Notes: generated by a model not told the origin, from the letters alone. Numbered from the stretch's first letter, positions 10,711 through 23,030 are shown. The stretch is 64,000 nucleotides of DNA from Marsupella aquatica (GCA_973895155.1 OZ316893.1:3720001-3784000); one strand, 5' to 3'. Program-made: numbers and translations.

Positions 10711-10861
10711 ATCCTGGGATATGCATTTATATCTGCCCTTAGCCTAGATGTCAATAGCTGCTTCAGTCTTAGCCATAAGCTCTCATCCTAGCTTTCAATA
10801 ACAAACTTCTCCTAGCTTTCAATAAGAGGCTTCACTATCGACCGTAGGCGGCTTTCAATAA

Positions 10862-12392
10862 CGATTTATTACGATAGGGATGGAATGGATGGATGGATTA
10901 GCAGTTTAAACAAAACTTAATCGAGTAGAACTTAGCTGTTTACAAGGCGATAGAGTAATTGAAGCTTGAGCTTTTATTATTACAGCATCTTCATGGAATG
11001 TATTTTGTGACCGCGACTCGAGGAGAAAACTGCGGAAGTGGAAACTAAACTATCGAACATTCACGTATAGGATAATGCTACTTCCAGTCGGTACTCGCTT
11101 CCCTCTGGCCTGTGTGTAAGATCCGAGTGCAGTGAGCCTGGTGCTTGTGAATCTCTCCCATTCAATTCGTCTAGAAGCGGTCATAGCCGGAAACACAATA
11201 GCAGCAGGTTTGCAACGACTAGTTGGTTCGAACAGCGAATTCCAAGACAAAAATTGAGGACGTTCGAACGATTCAAAGGCCGACAGGCAGCGAGCTTTTG
11301 CAAACTGCATGGTGCGGCGGCGGTGGATCGAGGGAGACACAGCGCAGTGCTACGGCTCGTTGGTGCTTTCGAACTTCAACGACGAAATCGCGGACGTTTG
11401 GACGGGCAGAAGTATAACAACTGTGCTAAACATGTCGACCCCGTTTCCAGGAGGGCTTCCTCAGACTCGCATAGGAGTCGTGCAATTAGAGATGTTCGTT
11501 GTTGCCTTGCCTCGAAATTCGACGATACTCAATAAAGATGAACAGCATTAGTGCGCTCATACCAAGGAAGGAAGCCGCAATGCCGGACGAAACTCGAAGG
11601 ACCATCATCTAAAGCCCGTGGTCAATGTGCAAACGGAGGTGAGGAGAGGAGTGGAGAGGAGGCCGTCAGTTCCAGTAGATCAGATTGTTTCTTAAGAGCA
11701 TTGGAAGAATTCTGCAGAGATTCGCAAAAGTAAAGCTCAGATGGCTTACTATTGCACAGATGAAAGCCGGCCAAAGATGCGGAAGGTGGAGGAGCTCGAG
11801 GCTGTCCGTCAGGAGGGAAACAAAATGTTCGCTGAAGGGGATTGGACTGGAGCAATAGGGAGGTACTCGCATTGTATTAATTTCGCCGGCTCTCAGGCGG
11901 ACATCGAGCTCGAGAAAGCAAGGGACGATGCCTTCTATTACACTATCAGGTCAGGTTTCAATAGAGTTCTCGCGCTGGCCTACTCGAACAGGGCTGAGGC
12001 ACGGTTGCAGTTACAGGACTACAAGGAGGCCTTGGACGACGCCGAGCGGGCCCTACAGATTGATCCGTATCAACAGCGTGTCAAAAGCTTGGTTCTGAAA
12101 GGAAAAGCAGCACACGGGCTGGAATCTTACGCAAAGGCCCGCAAAGCTTATACATCCGCTCTTAGAGAACCTCTTAGAGCTGTTCTAGAACGTCTCGAAG
12201 AGCTCGAGATAGTGAAGCTTCTGGAGGAAAGCACTACAGCTGATGAGCAATCGCGAACTGGTCATTATGACTTGATGGGTTATTTTTGCAGGGGTTGCAC
12301 GGGGGAAGTCCCTTGCGCGGATTTTGTAGGGCCTGTTGAAATCCGTCGATTACCTGGTGGCGATGGCCAACAACGTGGTCTGCTCGCTACTA
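10862..12392 (+). repeat. Right arm of large inverted duplication
   Basis: This is the counterpart of 9218-10710, containing the upstream region and first 217 or so codons of the intact TPR-SET gene. A block ggatggattagcagt occurs at the start of this arm (about 10889). It also occurs inverted at the inner end of the left arm (about 10687-10701) and again in direct orientation at about 9182, just outside the left arm. Confidence 0.85.
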
Positions 12393-13498
12393 AAAGCTTG
12401 GAACCTGGCGAGCTCCTGCTTGTGAGCAACCCCCTGGCTGTCAGGCGGCAGGAGATGACGCGAGTTCCAGAGGATCAAGGAATGGAAGAAGGTTTTGGGC
12501 TTCTCCGAAACGAATTCCCGGAGGAGCTCCTTTTAGAGTTGGTTCGCAGGATTAAAAAATCCAACGTGCAGCTGGCTCGATTTGGCTCTTTGGCAAGTAA
12601 TTTGATCCCACCGATGCAATTGTTTACACCCGGGAACGAGCCGATTCTCCATGATCATGGAAATAAAGTGCTCAACGTGCATAAGATTGGTCAAATTGCC
12701 AGAAGGAAACAGTTTCGCTATGTGCAGGGGAACAGTCACAGTGCAATTTTTCGTTATGCGGATAGCACAGAAGTGGTCGGACTATGGATACTTCCTGCGT
12801 TTGCGAATCATTCCTGCGCTCCGAATTGCCAGCATTCGTTTGTTGGCCATACCATGTTCTTCCGTGCGTCTCGATATATTTCGAGTGGAGAGGAGCTGAC
12901 TATCCCACACAATAGCTCCTTTTATGAGCAACTCACATTTCGTGAAAAAAGTCTCCGAAATTGGATGTTCACATGTAAATGCGAGCGTTGTCTCTTTGAA
13001 GAGAAGCTCGCTCCACAACTCTCGAAGATCAGCCAGGCAGCGGCAGGGATAGTACGGAGGCGACACGAGTATGGTTTCAAAGAGCTCGGCACTGCTGCTG
13101 AGGAGATTCTTGATACTGAAGCAGAGCTCGCGAATGCTGCCGATGAGGTTGAAGCGGTGGTTCGATCCCTTGGTACTACGGCTCTACCAAGACAGCAGGC
13201 CTGGATTCGGACGTCTTTCGTTTGTCTGTACTCTGCCAAGTTAAAATACCACGATGATTACCTTAAGAACTTCAAATTGGTTGTTGATTCTCTATCCTCC
13301 GTCTATTTAACGCCTACAGTTCTAAGACAGGCTGCCCGGCTGCTAGTACTAGTGCATCAAAGGTATTCCGGGAATAGCCATGCCTACCGACATACCCTGG
13401 ATGAAGTGCGGGACATCTACAAGGTGTATTTCGGCAGACATCCGGACGAAGATCTCCACAACCTAATCCAAGTAGAAGCCCGTGGCCTCGAAATGTAG
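11741..13498 (+). CDS. TPR-SET domain protein (SMYD-like), intronless
   Basis: A 585-residue single-exon protein. N-terminal TPR repeats lie at about residues 20-150 (GNKMFAEGDWTGAIGRYSHC; ALAYSNRAEARLQLQDYKEA). A split SET domain starts after a short Cys motif (YFCRGC, about residue 184) with RGLLATKSLEPGELLL. It ends with the SET-C signature NHSCAPNC (from residue 356), GEELTI and a post-SET zinc cluster CKCERC (from residue 412). The family methylates lysines on histones or other proteins and acts in nucleus or cytosol. The usual ELTI-x-Y tyrosine is not seen: ELTI is followed by PHN, so activity is uncertain. The ATG at 11741 is supported by the matching start in the inverted copy. The 5' half and promoter are duplicated head-to-head at 9218-10710. 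Lack of introns is compatible with a retrocopy, but that is inference. Confidence 0.82.
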   Translation: MAYYCTDESRPKMRKVEELEAVRQEGNKMFAEGDWTGAIGRYSHCINFAGSQADIELEKARDDAFYYTIRSGFNRVLALAYSNRAEARLQLQDYKEALDDAERALQIDPYQQRVKSLVLKGKAAHGLESYAKARKAYTSALREPLRAVLERLEELEIVKLLEESTTADEQSRTGHYDLMGYFCRGCTGEVPCADFVGPVEIRRLPGGDGQQRGLLATKSLEPGELLLVSNPLAVRRQEMTRVPEDQGMEEGFGLLRNEFPEELLLELVRRIKKSNVQLARFGSLASNLIPPMQLFTPGNEPILHDHGNKVLNVHKIGQIARRKQFRYVQGNSHSAIFRYADSTEVVGLWILPAFANHSCAPNCQHSFVGHTMFFRASRYISSGEELTIPHNSSFYEQLTFREKSLRNWMFTCKCERCLFEEKLAPQLSKISQAAAGIVRRRHEYGFKELGTAAEEILDTEAELANAADEVEAVVRSLGTTALPRQQAWIRTSFVCLYSAKLKYHDDYLKNFKLVVDSLSSVYLTPTVLRQAARLLVLVHQRYSGNSHAYRHTLDEVRDIYKVYFGRHPDEDLHNLIQVEARGLEM

Positions 13499-14128
13499 AG
13501 ATGGTGTGTCTGCCACATAGCTCGTACTTTTAGCTTTTGTAAGTTTCTCTTTGAATGCCACGAAACTTTTCCATCCGCAATTGGCACTTGTTTTGGGGTC
13601 TCTTTTGTTGCCCCAAACGTTTCCTCTCTGTACATTCTTCCCTCCCAGTTTGAAAGAGCATTCTATTCATCGCAAAGATGATGCAGCCTTTCAGAGGTTA
13701 CTTCCAGTCGCCCCAATTCGACTCTTCACCCCTGATGCAAAATCCCCCAGGATACGATTGTAGTGATTCAGATTGGGATTGGACAATTTTTCGACACCTA
13801 TGCAGCTTGACGGCACAGTTTCTCTCAGGGAAATCCTTTGGAAGTAGAAGACAAGCGAAGGTCAGTTCGTACACAACGGAAGGGAGTCATCTTGGGAAAT
13901 ACTGCTACATTTCAGGATCTCAAATCCACGAATCCATCGCAAAATGCACATAGCTCCCGCTATCACGAATGTCGAATTCCTGATATGGCATATATAGCAT
14001 TGCTATCCAATTTCAAGGACTGTAATACAATTCTGCTGATTCACGTTGGTTTTGATTTGTCCAGTTGTTCATTCGGCAGCCAGTGCTCGGCCTGAACCTG
14101 GGTCATTGTTTCTGTATCGTTTTAAAAG

Positions 14129-14167
14129 ATGAATCAACGACCAATCTGAAGTTGGTCGTTGATTCAT
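14129..14167. other. Perfect 16-bp inverted repeat, 7-nt loop
   Basis: The arm atgaatcaacgaccaa (14129-14144) is followed by tctgaag and its exact reverse complement (14152-14167). Flanking DNA shows no element ends. It could be an extruding hairpin, a transcript-processing signal or chance. Confidence 0.6.
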
Positions 14168-15476
14168 GCTACGGTTTTTGCTTCAATTTTGCCGACTTGC
14201 ATTGACAATGTTGATGTGTACAACACGAATGCGAGCATTTTAGTGCCCATTTAGGCTCAGTTTCCGTCTGACGTACAAACAACTGAAACTCAATACTGAT
14301 ATTATGGCAGAACTGATAGAAGGAGCAGTTTGAAGTGTCCATAGTACTTCGTCGTTTCCACCGGACGTTCCAAAACACCATGAACATGACTCAAAACCAG
14401 CGGAGGACAAACACTAACTCGTCCGTGGAATTTTGTAATTTTGCAAACACATTTCATATATCTACAACATATTGCAATCTATAACATGATTTTATACATA
14501 CGTTTTTCATTCTAACGTAATCGCTACACGATAATCGCTATCCATCGTTGCACCAACGTTGCACCAAGATTTTGAAGTTGTGCGATCAACAACAATAAGA
14601 GAACAGGCATCACGATGGGAGTTGAGAATAAATTTAACCTTTATTCAGAAATTGGTAGCACAGAGTTGAAATGTATATATATGTTGACATCATGAGATCC
14701 ATGGCCCCCACTCTGTTGGGCATCTCACAATTTGATAGACCTTAACTCACTGGTTATGGGTTATGGACAGTGAACTGGTGGATAAGTGGAGGTCAACTAT
14801 GTAGTCTTCTAATATTACACTGATTCCCGTTGCAAATGCAATGTAGTTTGCATAAGTGCAGATAGAACCTCACTAAATGACAAAATAGTGGCACTAAATA
14901 ACAAATACATAAATGCATTTTCATTTAAAAGTGTATACATACATTATCAATCACTGGAATGCATACATAAAAAGCATTTATTGTTAAGTGCAGCAAACAA
15001 TTGCATAAAGTAGTTTATGCATTTATCCAGTTAAGTCATGCAATATGAAGGCTCAGGGTACGAGGAGTCCAATGTGTGACCCAAGAACATGGGGGAAGTG
15101 CATAAGCAATTTCCCATGGACATATTAGATAGTGCAGACCACACACATATTGAGAAGTACATAAAAGATATCACTTGCACTTATAGCATATTGCACAGTA
15201 GCAACAGAACTTCCAAAGGTCCACTTGCTACTTTACATAATGTGAAGAGACTAGTTTGTGAATTAGTATGTGGAGCCCTGCTTTTATGCTTGTGAGTAAC
15301 TAAATAATACATGTTCTCCAACAAGCTGTTAGAGCTAATGATCATTTTCCATGTCAGCTCAAGCACCATTCTTTGTTTCACCACGGATGTGAACCAAGTA
15401 GAGCTCCTTTGCACCTTATTAAGCACGCTTTGATGTCATCTGGTGGAACTTCAAATCAAATATTTCCAACAACCAG

Positions 15477-15752
15477 CCAGGCGAGCTCAGAGTCAAGGTC
15501 ATGAATTAGATTGACTGGTAAAAAACTTGGCCAAAAAACACTGGCGTACATCACGTTTTGGTGTTGGGCCAGGCGAGCTCAGAGTCAAGGTCATGAATTA
15601 GATTGACTGGTAAAAAGCTTGGCCAAAAAATACTGGCGTACATCACGTTTTGGTGTTGGGCCAGGTGAGCTCAGAGTCAAGCTCATGAATTAGATTGACT
15701 GGTAAAAAGCTTGGCCAAAAAATACTGGAGTACATCAAGTTTTGGTGTTGGG
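15477..15752 (+). repeat. Three-copy tandem repeat, exact 92-bp period
   Basis: Copies start at 15477, 15569 and 15661, each beginning ccagg-gagctcagagtcaag and ending tttggtgttggg. Only a few point differences separate them and no indels are evident. Confidence 0.9.
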
Positions 15753-16783
15753 CCATTGTTTCCGGGTGAATGAATAATTATATGTAATGTGTGATTAAGC
15801 TAAATTTGGAACACAAGCTTGTCTCCCCCTCTTGCCCCACCCAATCCTCTCACGCTGTTCTTTTAATTATTCTTCTTAGCATAAGAATCTGTTACTGGAA
15901 ATATAAAATCAAATTGACGTGAGACAAGCAGACAAAAGACAGAAGCACAAGCGGTAATTTCCATCTTTTCAAGGGACCCAATGGCTGATAAATACAAACG
16001 TTTGCTTCATAAAATATGAGAAACGACGCCATTCAACATCTCTTTCAAACATTGGAATCTGCTTCTAGTAATAGACACCACACAAATATGGAGTGATACT
16101 AGCCTGACAAGGTTGTAGAGCCTTGGATTCAATTTCTATCCTGCACATGGGTGATGGTGTGTGAGGTTTGGCCATCCTCAACAGAAATCTTTCGTCAAAA
16201 TATGTACAAAATCTGATCCTCCTCAGATATTTAACTTACAAAGGTTGAGGGATCGGTTTTGATTTGAGCTCCAGCATAGGATAGTGGGCGAGGGAACACT
16301 CCTTACAGTCAACCTTGTGTTCACACCTTCCCCATACACTACAAAGTGGACATAGCCGACACTGCATCCAGGATCGGCAGGGAATAGTAGATGTCACTTC
16401 TGCTTTTCCAGACAGGAAGGCCAGTTGCGTACCAGCAGGTATCAATTGTGGATACTCAATAATAAATAAGAATAGATCTTACAGCAAGTTAAAATGCTCC
16501 TTCGCTCCACACCCTCGTCAACAAGGCTTGCAAGAGTTTCCAACTCATGAGATTTCATCAACAAACCATAAAATTTGTCAGCAAGATTTACGGCCATACT
16601 GCCTGCACATCAACTTATACATCTACAGTCAACTACCATCATTCTCCGTCTGAAGGAATGCTCTTCCGCATTGCAAATATTGCTTCCATGCAGATATATG
16701 GCCACCAACTTCCTCTGACGGCCCACTAATTCAGCTTCAGGTCCTAAGCCAGTTTGGAGAATCTCCACACTGATGAACATATT

Positions 16784-19498
16784 TTACGCATTTTCATCCT
16801 CGTGATACAAGTATAAACCAAGACCAAATCGTGCACAAGCTCTACGGAAAGCCACACCCTCTGCTTTTTGAACAGGATCTCCAAAGTTTCCATCATCCAA
16901 AATCGCTGTCCCAGACGCTTCACGCCAGGCCTGCAGGGTCACGATACACTGTTAACATTTATAGCAGTCGATGACTAGTGTTTATCTCGAAAATCTGCAT
17001 CTTAGTCTCCTTTCATGCAGGCTGCAACAACCATCCTTGAACATACTCCAAAATGCATTTGAGTGCAGAGACTTCAATTATACCCATATCCTACAATATT
17101 ACCATAACAACCAGTCTCTTCTAATTGTTTCCCAACTTTAGAGAGTAAGTAGACCCAAGCCAGCTACAACCATAACAACAATACGAAAGCAACGCAGTAC
17201 AATTATAATTCAACGGCAGGGAGGAATCTTGCTGACCTCTCCATCTGAACCTCTAATCGTCACACGGTACACGACCGAAACTGTCCTGCTATCAGCAGAA
17301 AATGATATGTTGCGAACTTCACCACTCCAACCTGAGTAATCCATTTGTCAAGCATTGCAAGGTAAGGTCAAGACTAATCGAAGTCAGCAGAAAACTATCC
17401 GAGAGATTCATCCCCAGAAAACCAGCGAACTATCACCTATCAAAACAACCAGAATGTCCCATGGCGGCTTTGCAATACTTCAGAGCTTCGAAGCACTTTC
17501 TTGGCAAGACAGCCACCCCAGGATTGGATGCTGATTTGAGGGCATAGACCACATCTTCAGGACCAATGCATAGCTCTAAAATAAATACCAGAGGAAGATA
17601 CTGACAAGGCTCTATGTGGAACTCTTGCTTTATCAGAATTGACACAACGTCTCAAAAGACATCCAGGATTTTACAATCGAAGTTGTAGGAGAAAAACGTT
17701 TTTATAGTAATCAAGATGGGAAACGAATATTCAAATCCCTTTGAGAGGTAAAACCCTCAACTCAGATCAGGCCCCGGTAGAGCTCTTGTCCTAGGAATGC
17801 CAGAATTCTATTTCACGTCTATGTTGGCAAATAATGGGATCTAGGCAACAATTCGGCCTAAAACAAATTTCCAAACTATGAGATCTACAAAGGAGCCACA
17901 TACCTGGTGCATAAAAGCTGAGCATTCGATTGGCATGATACCTGCCATAGATCCAATTCTTCAGGTGAGCTCACTAGAACATAGAAAATTCAAATTGCAC
18001 ATGATTATTGACAGCAAGTGCCATTAAGGCTGCCTGTCCAGAATTGCCACAACAAAATCAGATAATTACCGCCATTCTTTTTCAGCGCTGGCATTACTGT
18101 TGAGCAACTAAACGTAATATGACAATCGAACCAAAGCAGTTGGCCACATGTAACTTGGTGGATTTCAGGTCCAATCAATTTAAATCTCTTCGGTTATTTG
18201 AAGTGAATTCCCATGTCATGATGCAAGATACAACGAATCGCTAATTTCACTTGGTATCCTCAATTTCAAGAGGTGATTCATATTGCATTCCACAGATGTT
18301 CTGCTGCATCATTCTGACTGCGCTTAAAAGCTCCATACAAACGTGTCAAGTAAGACATGTTGGGGAGAAAGCCACCCTTACAATCAGAATTATGCTCATA
18401 AGGGAAACCAGAGTCAGAATCTAAGGGACTGATCAACAGCAACTAACTCTAGCTAAGACATGGCAATCATGGATCTTGAAGCGGCCGAGACCTCAGCTTC
18501 GTCGACAACCCCATGCTCAGGATAATCACCACTCCAGTAAGGGTGATCAAGTGAGCTGAACACGAACCTTAGGAATAACGTGACACCCAGAACAGTACAA
18601 ACTAACAGACATCCTTTCCTTTGTAGTGAACTCGCCAGCTAGATAAAGAAAATAGATTGCACAATGCATGAAGGCCAGCCGACTTCATGAGAGTACAAAA
18701 CAGTCACCGAAGACTTTAACGGGACCTTAAACATACCAACTAGGACACAGAATTCGTCTCTAACCTAGAGCTATTCAACTCTCGTCAATGGGGGATACCA
18801 CCAACAACTAGGCGAGACAATTCATAACAAGAGACGGTCATGCCAAGAAAAAATCAAGCTCTCAATGTTAGGAACTTATCCACAATATAAGAAAATTGAA
18901 TAATCTCACAAAAGGAGAGGAAGAAATCATCCTCGTCACCAACATCAGCAGATATGCACTGTGAGTAGAGGATTAGTCCCGGGCGCGCAGTTATAATTGA
19001 CGACAGAAGGGAAGACGGGTCCTAGCTATTAGAACTCATGCTAGAATACAATCGAGGATAAAGAACCTTATAGAGCGAGAGTAGAGTAGAGAAGATGTAC
19101 CAGGGGATGTATTTGAGAGGTATACCCTCATCCAATTGGATCTTAAGTACTTTGTCCGGCACTCTCTTGTTCATGTCGCGAAAGATTTCTGCAAGTGGTC
19201 GGGACGTGATTGACCCCGCAGCTTGGTTTTCGATAGGGACCGCATAGCTTGCGTACGACTGTGGCACTACTCTTTTAGCAGGTATACTGTCCGAGGCCCT
19301 GACTGGCAGCACCAACATCCGACTACTGCCGCCTGCTTCCCTGCCCGCAGACGATACCTGCAGGAACGCGATTTTCTGCAGAAAAGTGCCTGGGAATGAC
19401 GATGCCAATGCGGATGCATGAGACTTCACACAGGTCGCTGAGACAGGTATAGAATTCTTTGGTATGCTCGCTTTAGCGACCATCAGGGAGGCCTCCAT
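16784..19498 (-). CDS. RAD52-like organellar single-strand DNA-binding protein (ODB type)
   Basis: Four exons on the minus strand: 19498-19101, 17941-17904, 17331-17237 and 16930-16784, joined by GT-AG introns with matching phases to 225 residues. Residues 1-90 or so are Ser/Ala/Lys-rich without acidic runs, like an organellar transit peptide. The core reads RPLAEIFRDMNKRVPDKVLK, then IPW-YHANRMLSFYAPGWSGEV, VVYRVTIRGSDGEA and FRRACARFGLGLYLYHE, the signature of plant RAD52-like/ODB proteins. These bind single-stranded DNA, promote annealing in plastid or mitochondrial recombination and repair, and have a reported role in organellar intron splicing. Exon 2 is only 38 nt. The largest intron is 1159 bp. 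Identification rests on the conserved core; which organelle cannot be told. Confidence 0.88.
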
Positions 19499-20929
19499 TG
19501 AACCGACCCAGATTGGGTAAATAGGTGACGAAGCTGAGCACTCTTCTCCTCAGACTAAAAATTGAATGAATCCTGGAGGGACAAACAAGGAGCCATAATG
19601 CAAGCACGTAAGAGGAAAAACAATACACCAGTTCCCCAGGCACTCGTAAGAAAGCAGAATCGTCTCCAATCTGATAGAGATCAAGTCATAGATCACTCCA
19701 TCCCCTCGCCCCTGTGAACTGCAGATCTCTATCTCTCTAGCTCTAGGTCAGAGACTTCTCAGGGAGTCAACAGACCCAAGCTAGACATGATATGCAAATC
19801 AGAGAAACTACGGTCAAGCACAAACCCACTGCCTCTCCCTGGATACACAATGCAGAAAACGGCATCCATCCATCCAGCCAACTCTTCCTAGTGCAGCTCA
19901 GAGGTCCTTAGCACACCGATCTACTGTAAATTCCAATGCCACGCATCCTTACTTAAGCGTGACCGCTGGTAGCTCCATCATAGGGAAACATAACACGGCC
20001 TTGAGAAGACAGGGACAAAGCTAGCAAACTTACTACTACCTTAGAAGGGAAATTGGCACGCAAATAAGTAGACAGAGAGGCGCAGAGAAAGATAACAGGC
20101 GAACGAGGGTCAAAGTTCAGACCTCGTGCTGTGATTGAATTATCGATTCGATAGGGAAAGATGGAAATCGACAATGATCGTGCACACCCAACAGCAAATC
20201 TGACCTCCCTCCCTCCCACGATCGTGATCGAAGCCAATCAATCGATTGATAAGTCAGTCACTCAGTAAGTCAGGCAGGCAGCAAGGCCAAGACACCCGAG
20301 GCTCGCTGGCAGATCAGCAACAACAAACACCCACGTGAGGCCCCAACCCAACTTGCTAAACCAACGGAATGAATGACGTGATAGTCCCACACAAAGGTTC
20401 AAGCAAGGAGAAAAGAAAAAAAAACCCCACCGAAAAAGGAGCTCTCCACTACCCCTGCTTCTGAACTGGGCCACAGTCCATCCCTTCCAGTTCGGCCCTC
20501 CAGTTTTGTGCTCGTGTACGCTCTCCAGTACCGCCAGAAGGACTGAATCTACCCAGAAAGGAGGTGGTGGTGGTGGTGATCAGTCATGAGTCAAGCGAAT
20601 GCCAAGCGGGACGTGGTCAACGAGAAGAGCACAAAAAACACGGGCAGGCGAAGGAGGCCTTCAAATCAACATGAACAATTATTAATTATTGTAATCATTG
20701 CCGCAAACTCCCATGGACGCCCGGAATGGGGTATGTGGGGACTAGGGAGAATGGAAAAGGTGGCGAGACAGGCCTACTGTCATAGCCACTGGAAGGTGCG
20801 TAAGTGCCGGAAGAATGTAGGTGAGAACGTGAGAACCAGGTGACCAGCTGAGCTCCTAGTCAGCTCGCGTTTTGGGGCAGAGTAAGAGAGTGGAAGTGAG
20901 GAAAACGGGTTACACTATGGCTTCTTCAA

Positions 20930-21265
20930 ACTGGGCCCTCACTGAAAGTGAAAGTTGTGTATTTGTGGTCCATCATGTAACTCTGGTTATGGCACCCAAT
21001 TAAAGATTCTAATAAATGGGGGGAGAAAGCATCGACCTGCTTCTTAAGGCAAGGTTTATGACCTCACCTTATGTGTCTGACCCTAATGCGGCAGCCACCA
21101 CCACGCCAGGCCCAAAGTCCATGTGCCTTCCATTGCAAATTTCCGGATTTCCATATTTGTGTCCATACAGGAAAGTTGTTAAAGTTGTTGGTTAAGTTTT
21201 GAGCCCGTGGGCTCCCTTTACGGTAGCCAAAGATCAACTCCCACAACTTCTATGTGAGTTCTCAT
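20930..21265 (+). repeat. Copy of a dispersed repeat shared with 41131-41645
   Basis: It shares ordered blocks with the TIR-bearing repeat at 41131-41645: gtgaaagtt-tgtatttgtg, gcagccaccaccacg, cccatgtgccttc-attgc, gttaagt-ttgagcccgtgggct and agccaaagatc. It lacks the terminal gggagtctcaaag motif and is the more degraded copy. Confidence 0.65.
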
Positions 21266-22256
21266 AACTCAGGACGTTATCCTGGAATTGTCGAGCTTTG
21301 AGCCACCCTGGTACGAACCATCAGGTTTGGGCGTGCCCAAAGAAGGACTGAACCAGATCCCTCCTTCAACTTGTGGATTTGGTGGGCACCAACGATGGCT
21401 TTTAGACTTCCAAGGCACTTTAGATGATGGACTGTCCAAAGGGCATGAATCTCAGTTACACCTCACACTTGAACAGAGTCAACTTTGGGTCCTTTGCTGC
21501 ATAAAGCACCATCACTAGACTCAGAACCCAAGGCAATCTGCAGAATGTATTGAATTTTGGAGTGACCTCAATTTGAGTTAAATGGTGTTTGATGTGATCT
21601 ATGAAGGTTGAGCTAAGTTGGACTTCATGTACATCTCCAACACTCAATCCATATACCCAAAAATCAGTTTTTAACAAGCTACAAATCTACACTCACGCAG
21701 TTTTGTTTTGTCATTTGTCATTTTAAAATGGATTGGATACAACATCCAGTCAATCAGTTTCTGGACTGATTGAAGAACTCCATTCAAGAACAAAATTGAT
21801 GGCTTGCAAAACAAATGACTAAAGAAAAGTCCAAATGTACACCAGATTGCAGTTTGTGAAAAAGTGAATTTTGAGGATACAGGATTGAGTGTTGATGATG
21901 TCCAAAATTTCTAAATTATTTTCAGTTAATAGCTTGAAATCATAGAACCAAACTATTTTCAGCTCAAATAGAGTTCACTCCATCATCCATTAAAAATTAA
22001 ATTTTAATAAAAATCAACCTTCTGCAGATTGCATTGAGCCCAAGTCAAGTGGTGGTGCCCTATGTAGCAGCCAAGGGCTCAAAGTCAACCGCGTTCAAGT
22101 GTGAGGTGTAATTGGAATTTCAAGTACTTTTGACGAGGGCCTTATTAAGTCTAAATCCATCTTGTGCCCATCAAGTCCACAAAATGCAGGAGAGGCCCGG
22201 CTAAGTCCTTTGGCGCATGCCCTGAACCAAAACTTAAAAAACAAATCTTGTTTAAT

Positions 22257-22387
22257 GGTAGGAATTCAGGTATTTCTCCACCTTTCTGACAATCAAGGAC
22301 AGACAACCATCAGGTTAGTGCTGGCCTTGAGCCAAAAGCTAATATTTTTCTTTCCATGATAGGAATTCAAGCATTTCTCCACCTTTC
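22257..22387 (+). repeat. 30-bp direct repeats at 101-bp spacing
   Basis: The block ggaattcaggtatttctcca (22261) recurs as ggaattcaagcatttctcca (22362), with the flanking cctttc also shared. It is probably a decayed tandem duplication. Confidence 0.6.
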
Positions 22388-22779
22388 GTTATACTCAGGG
22401 ATAGGCAATGGTTTGTGGGGCACCATGTCTAGTATGATGGCTAGGGATGGAAATAACTTTACCTTGTTTTGAGTCTCCTGGTTGGTGATTGAATCCAGCT
22501 CCTGGCTTATGTGTAATCCAGGTTTTGGGCAATCTCCCATCATCCTTAGATTGTCCTGCCTTGTATTGGATGGTGTATTGTATGGTGTTTTGGGCTAGTG
22601 TCCTTGTCTAGCCTAATGCCAGGCCTGCTATAGATGCTTTTCCAAGGACATTTCTTGAAAGAGCTTCCAGGCTTGGAGCCCAACTCAGATTTTATTTTAT
22701 TTTTGGAATGCTTAAATATCTGCCCTGGTTCACACATCTGCCCCAAACTTCTCCGTTATTAAATTTGTAACATTCCGTA

Positions 22780-23030
22780 TTCCTTCTTGGTCAATTGTTA
22801 GCTCTTCTTCCCCTACAACTTTAGGGTGTCCTAGAAACATCAGGCAATCCCATAAAATGTGCCACCTCTGTTGGACATCCCCCTTTCCATCGCCATACTT
22901 TTTCAACAGGAACCCTAGGCAGGACGAAAATTGTCGTGCTCGCTAATGACCTCCGAGCCTTGTATCCATCCATGAGACTGCAACTTATTCTGATTATCAG
23001 ACAGACTGCTTCTGGCACAACCATCTAGAA
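22780..23030 (-). mobile_element. Possible LINE-derived zinc-finger remnant
   Basis: On the minus strand one frame reads RWHILWDCLMF, resembling the E/H-H-x-L-W-x-C block near the C terminus of plant LINE pol proteins (zf-RVT type). The surrounding frame is broken. This is a weak call that needs a similarity search. Confidence 0.3.

Larger units (their letters stand above)
13499..16783. other. Intergenic with hairpin and tandem triplicate
   Basis: No supported gene between the TPR-SET gene and the RAD52-like gene. It contains the TPR-SET 3' flank, a perfect 16-bp hairpin at 14129-14167, AT-rich sequence, and the 92-bp triplicate at 15477-15752. Short open frames here have no recognisable domains. 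Confidence 0.55.

Noticed and set aside
15477-15752. CRISPR-like array
   Set aside because: The repeats are head-to-tail without spacers, in a plant nuclear context.
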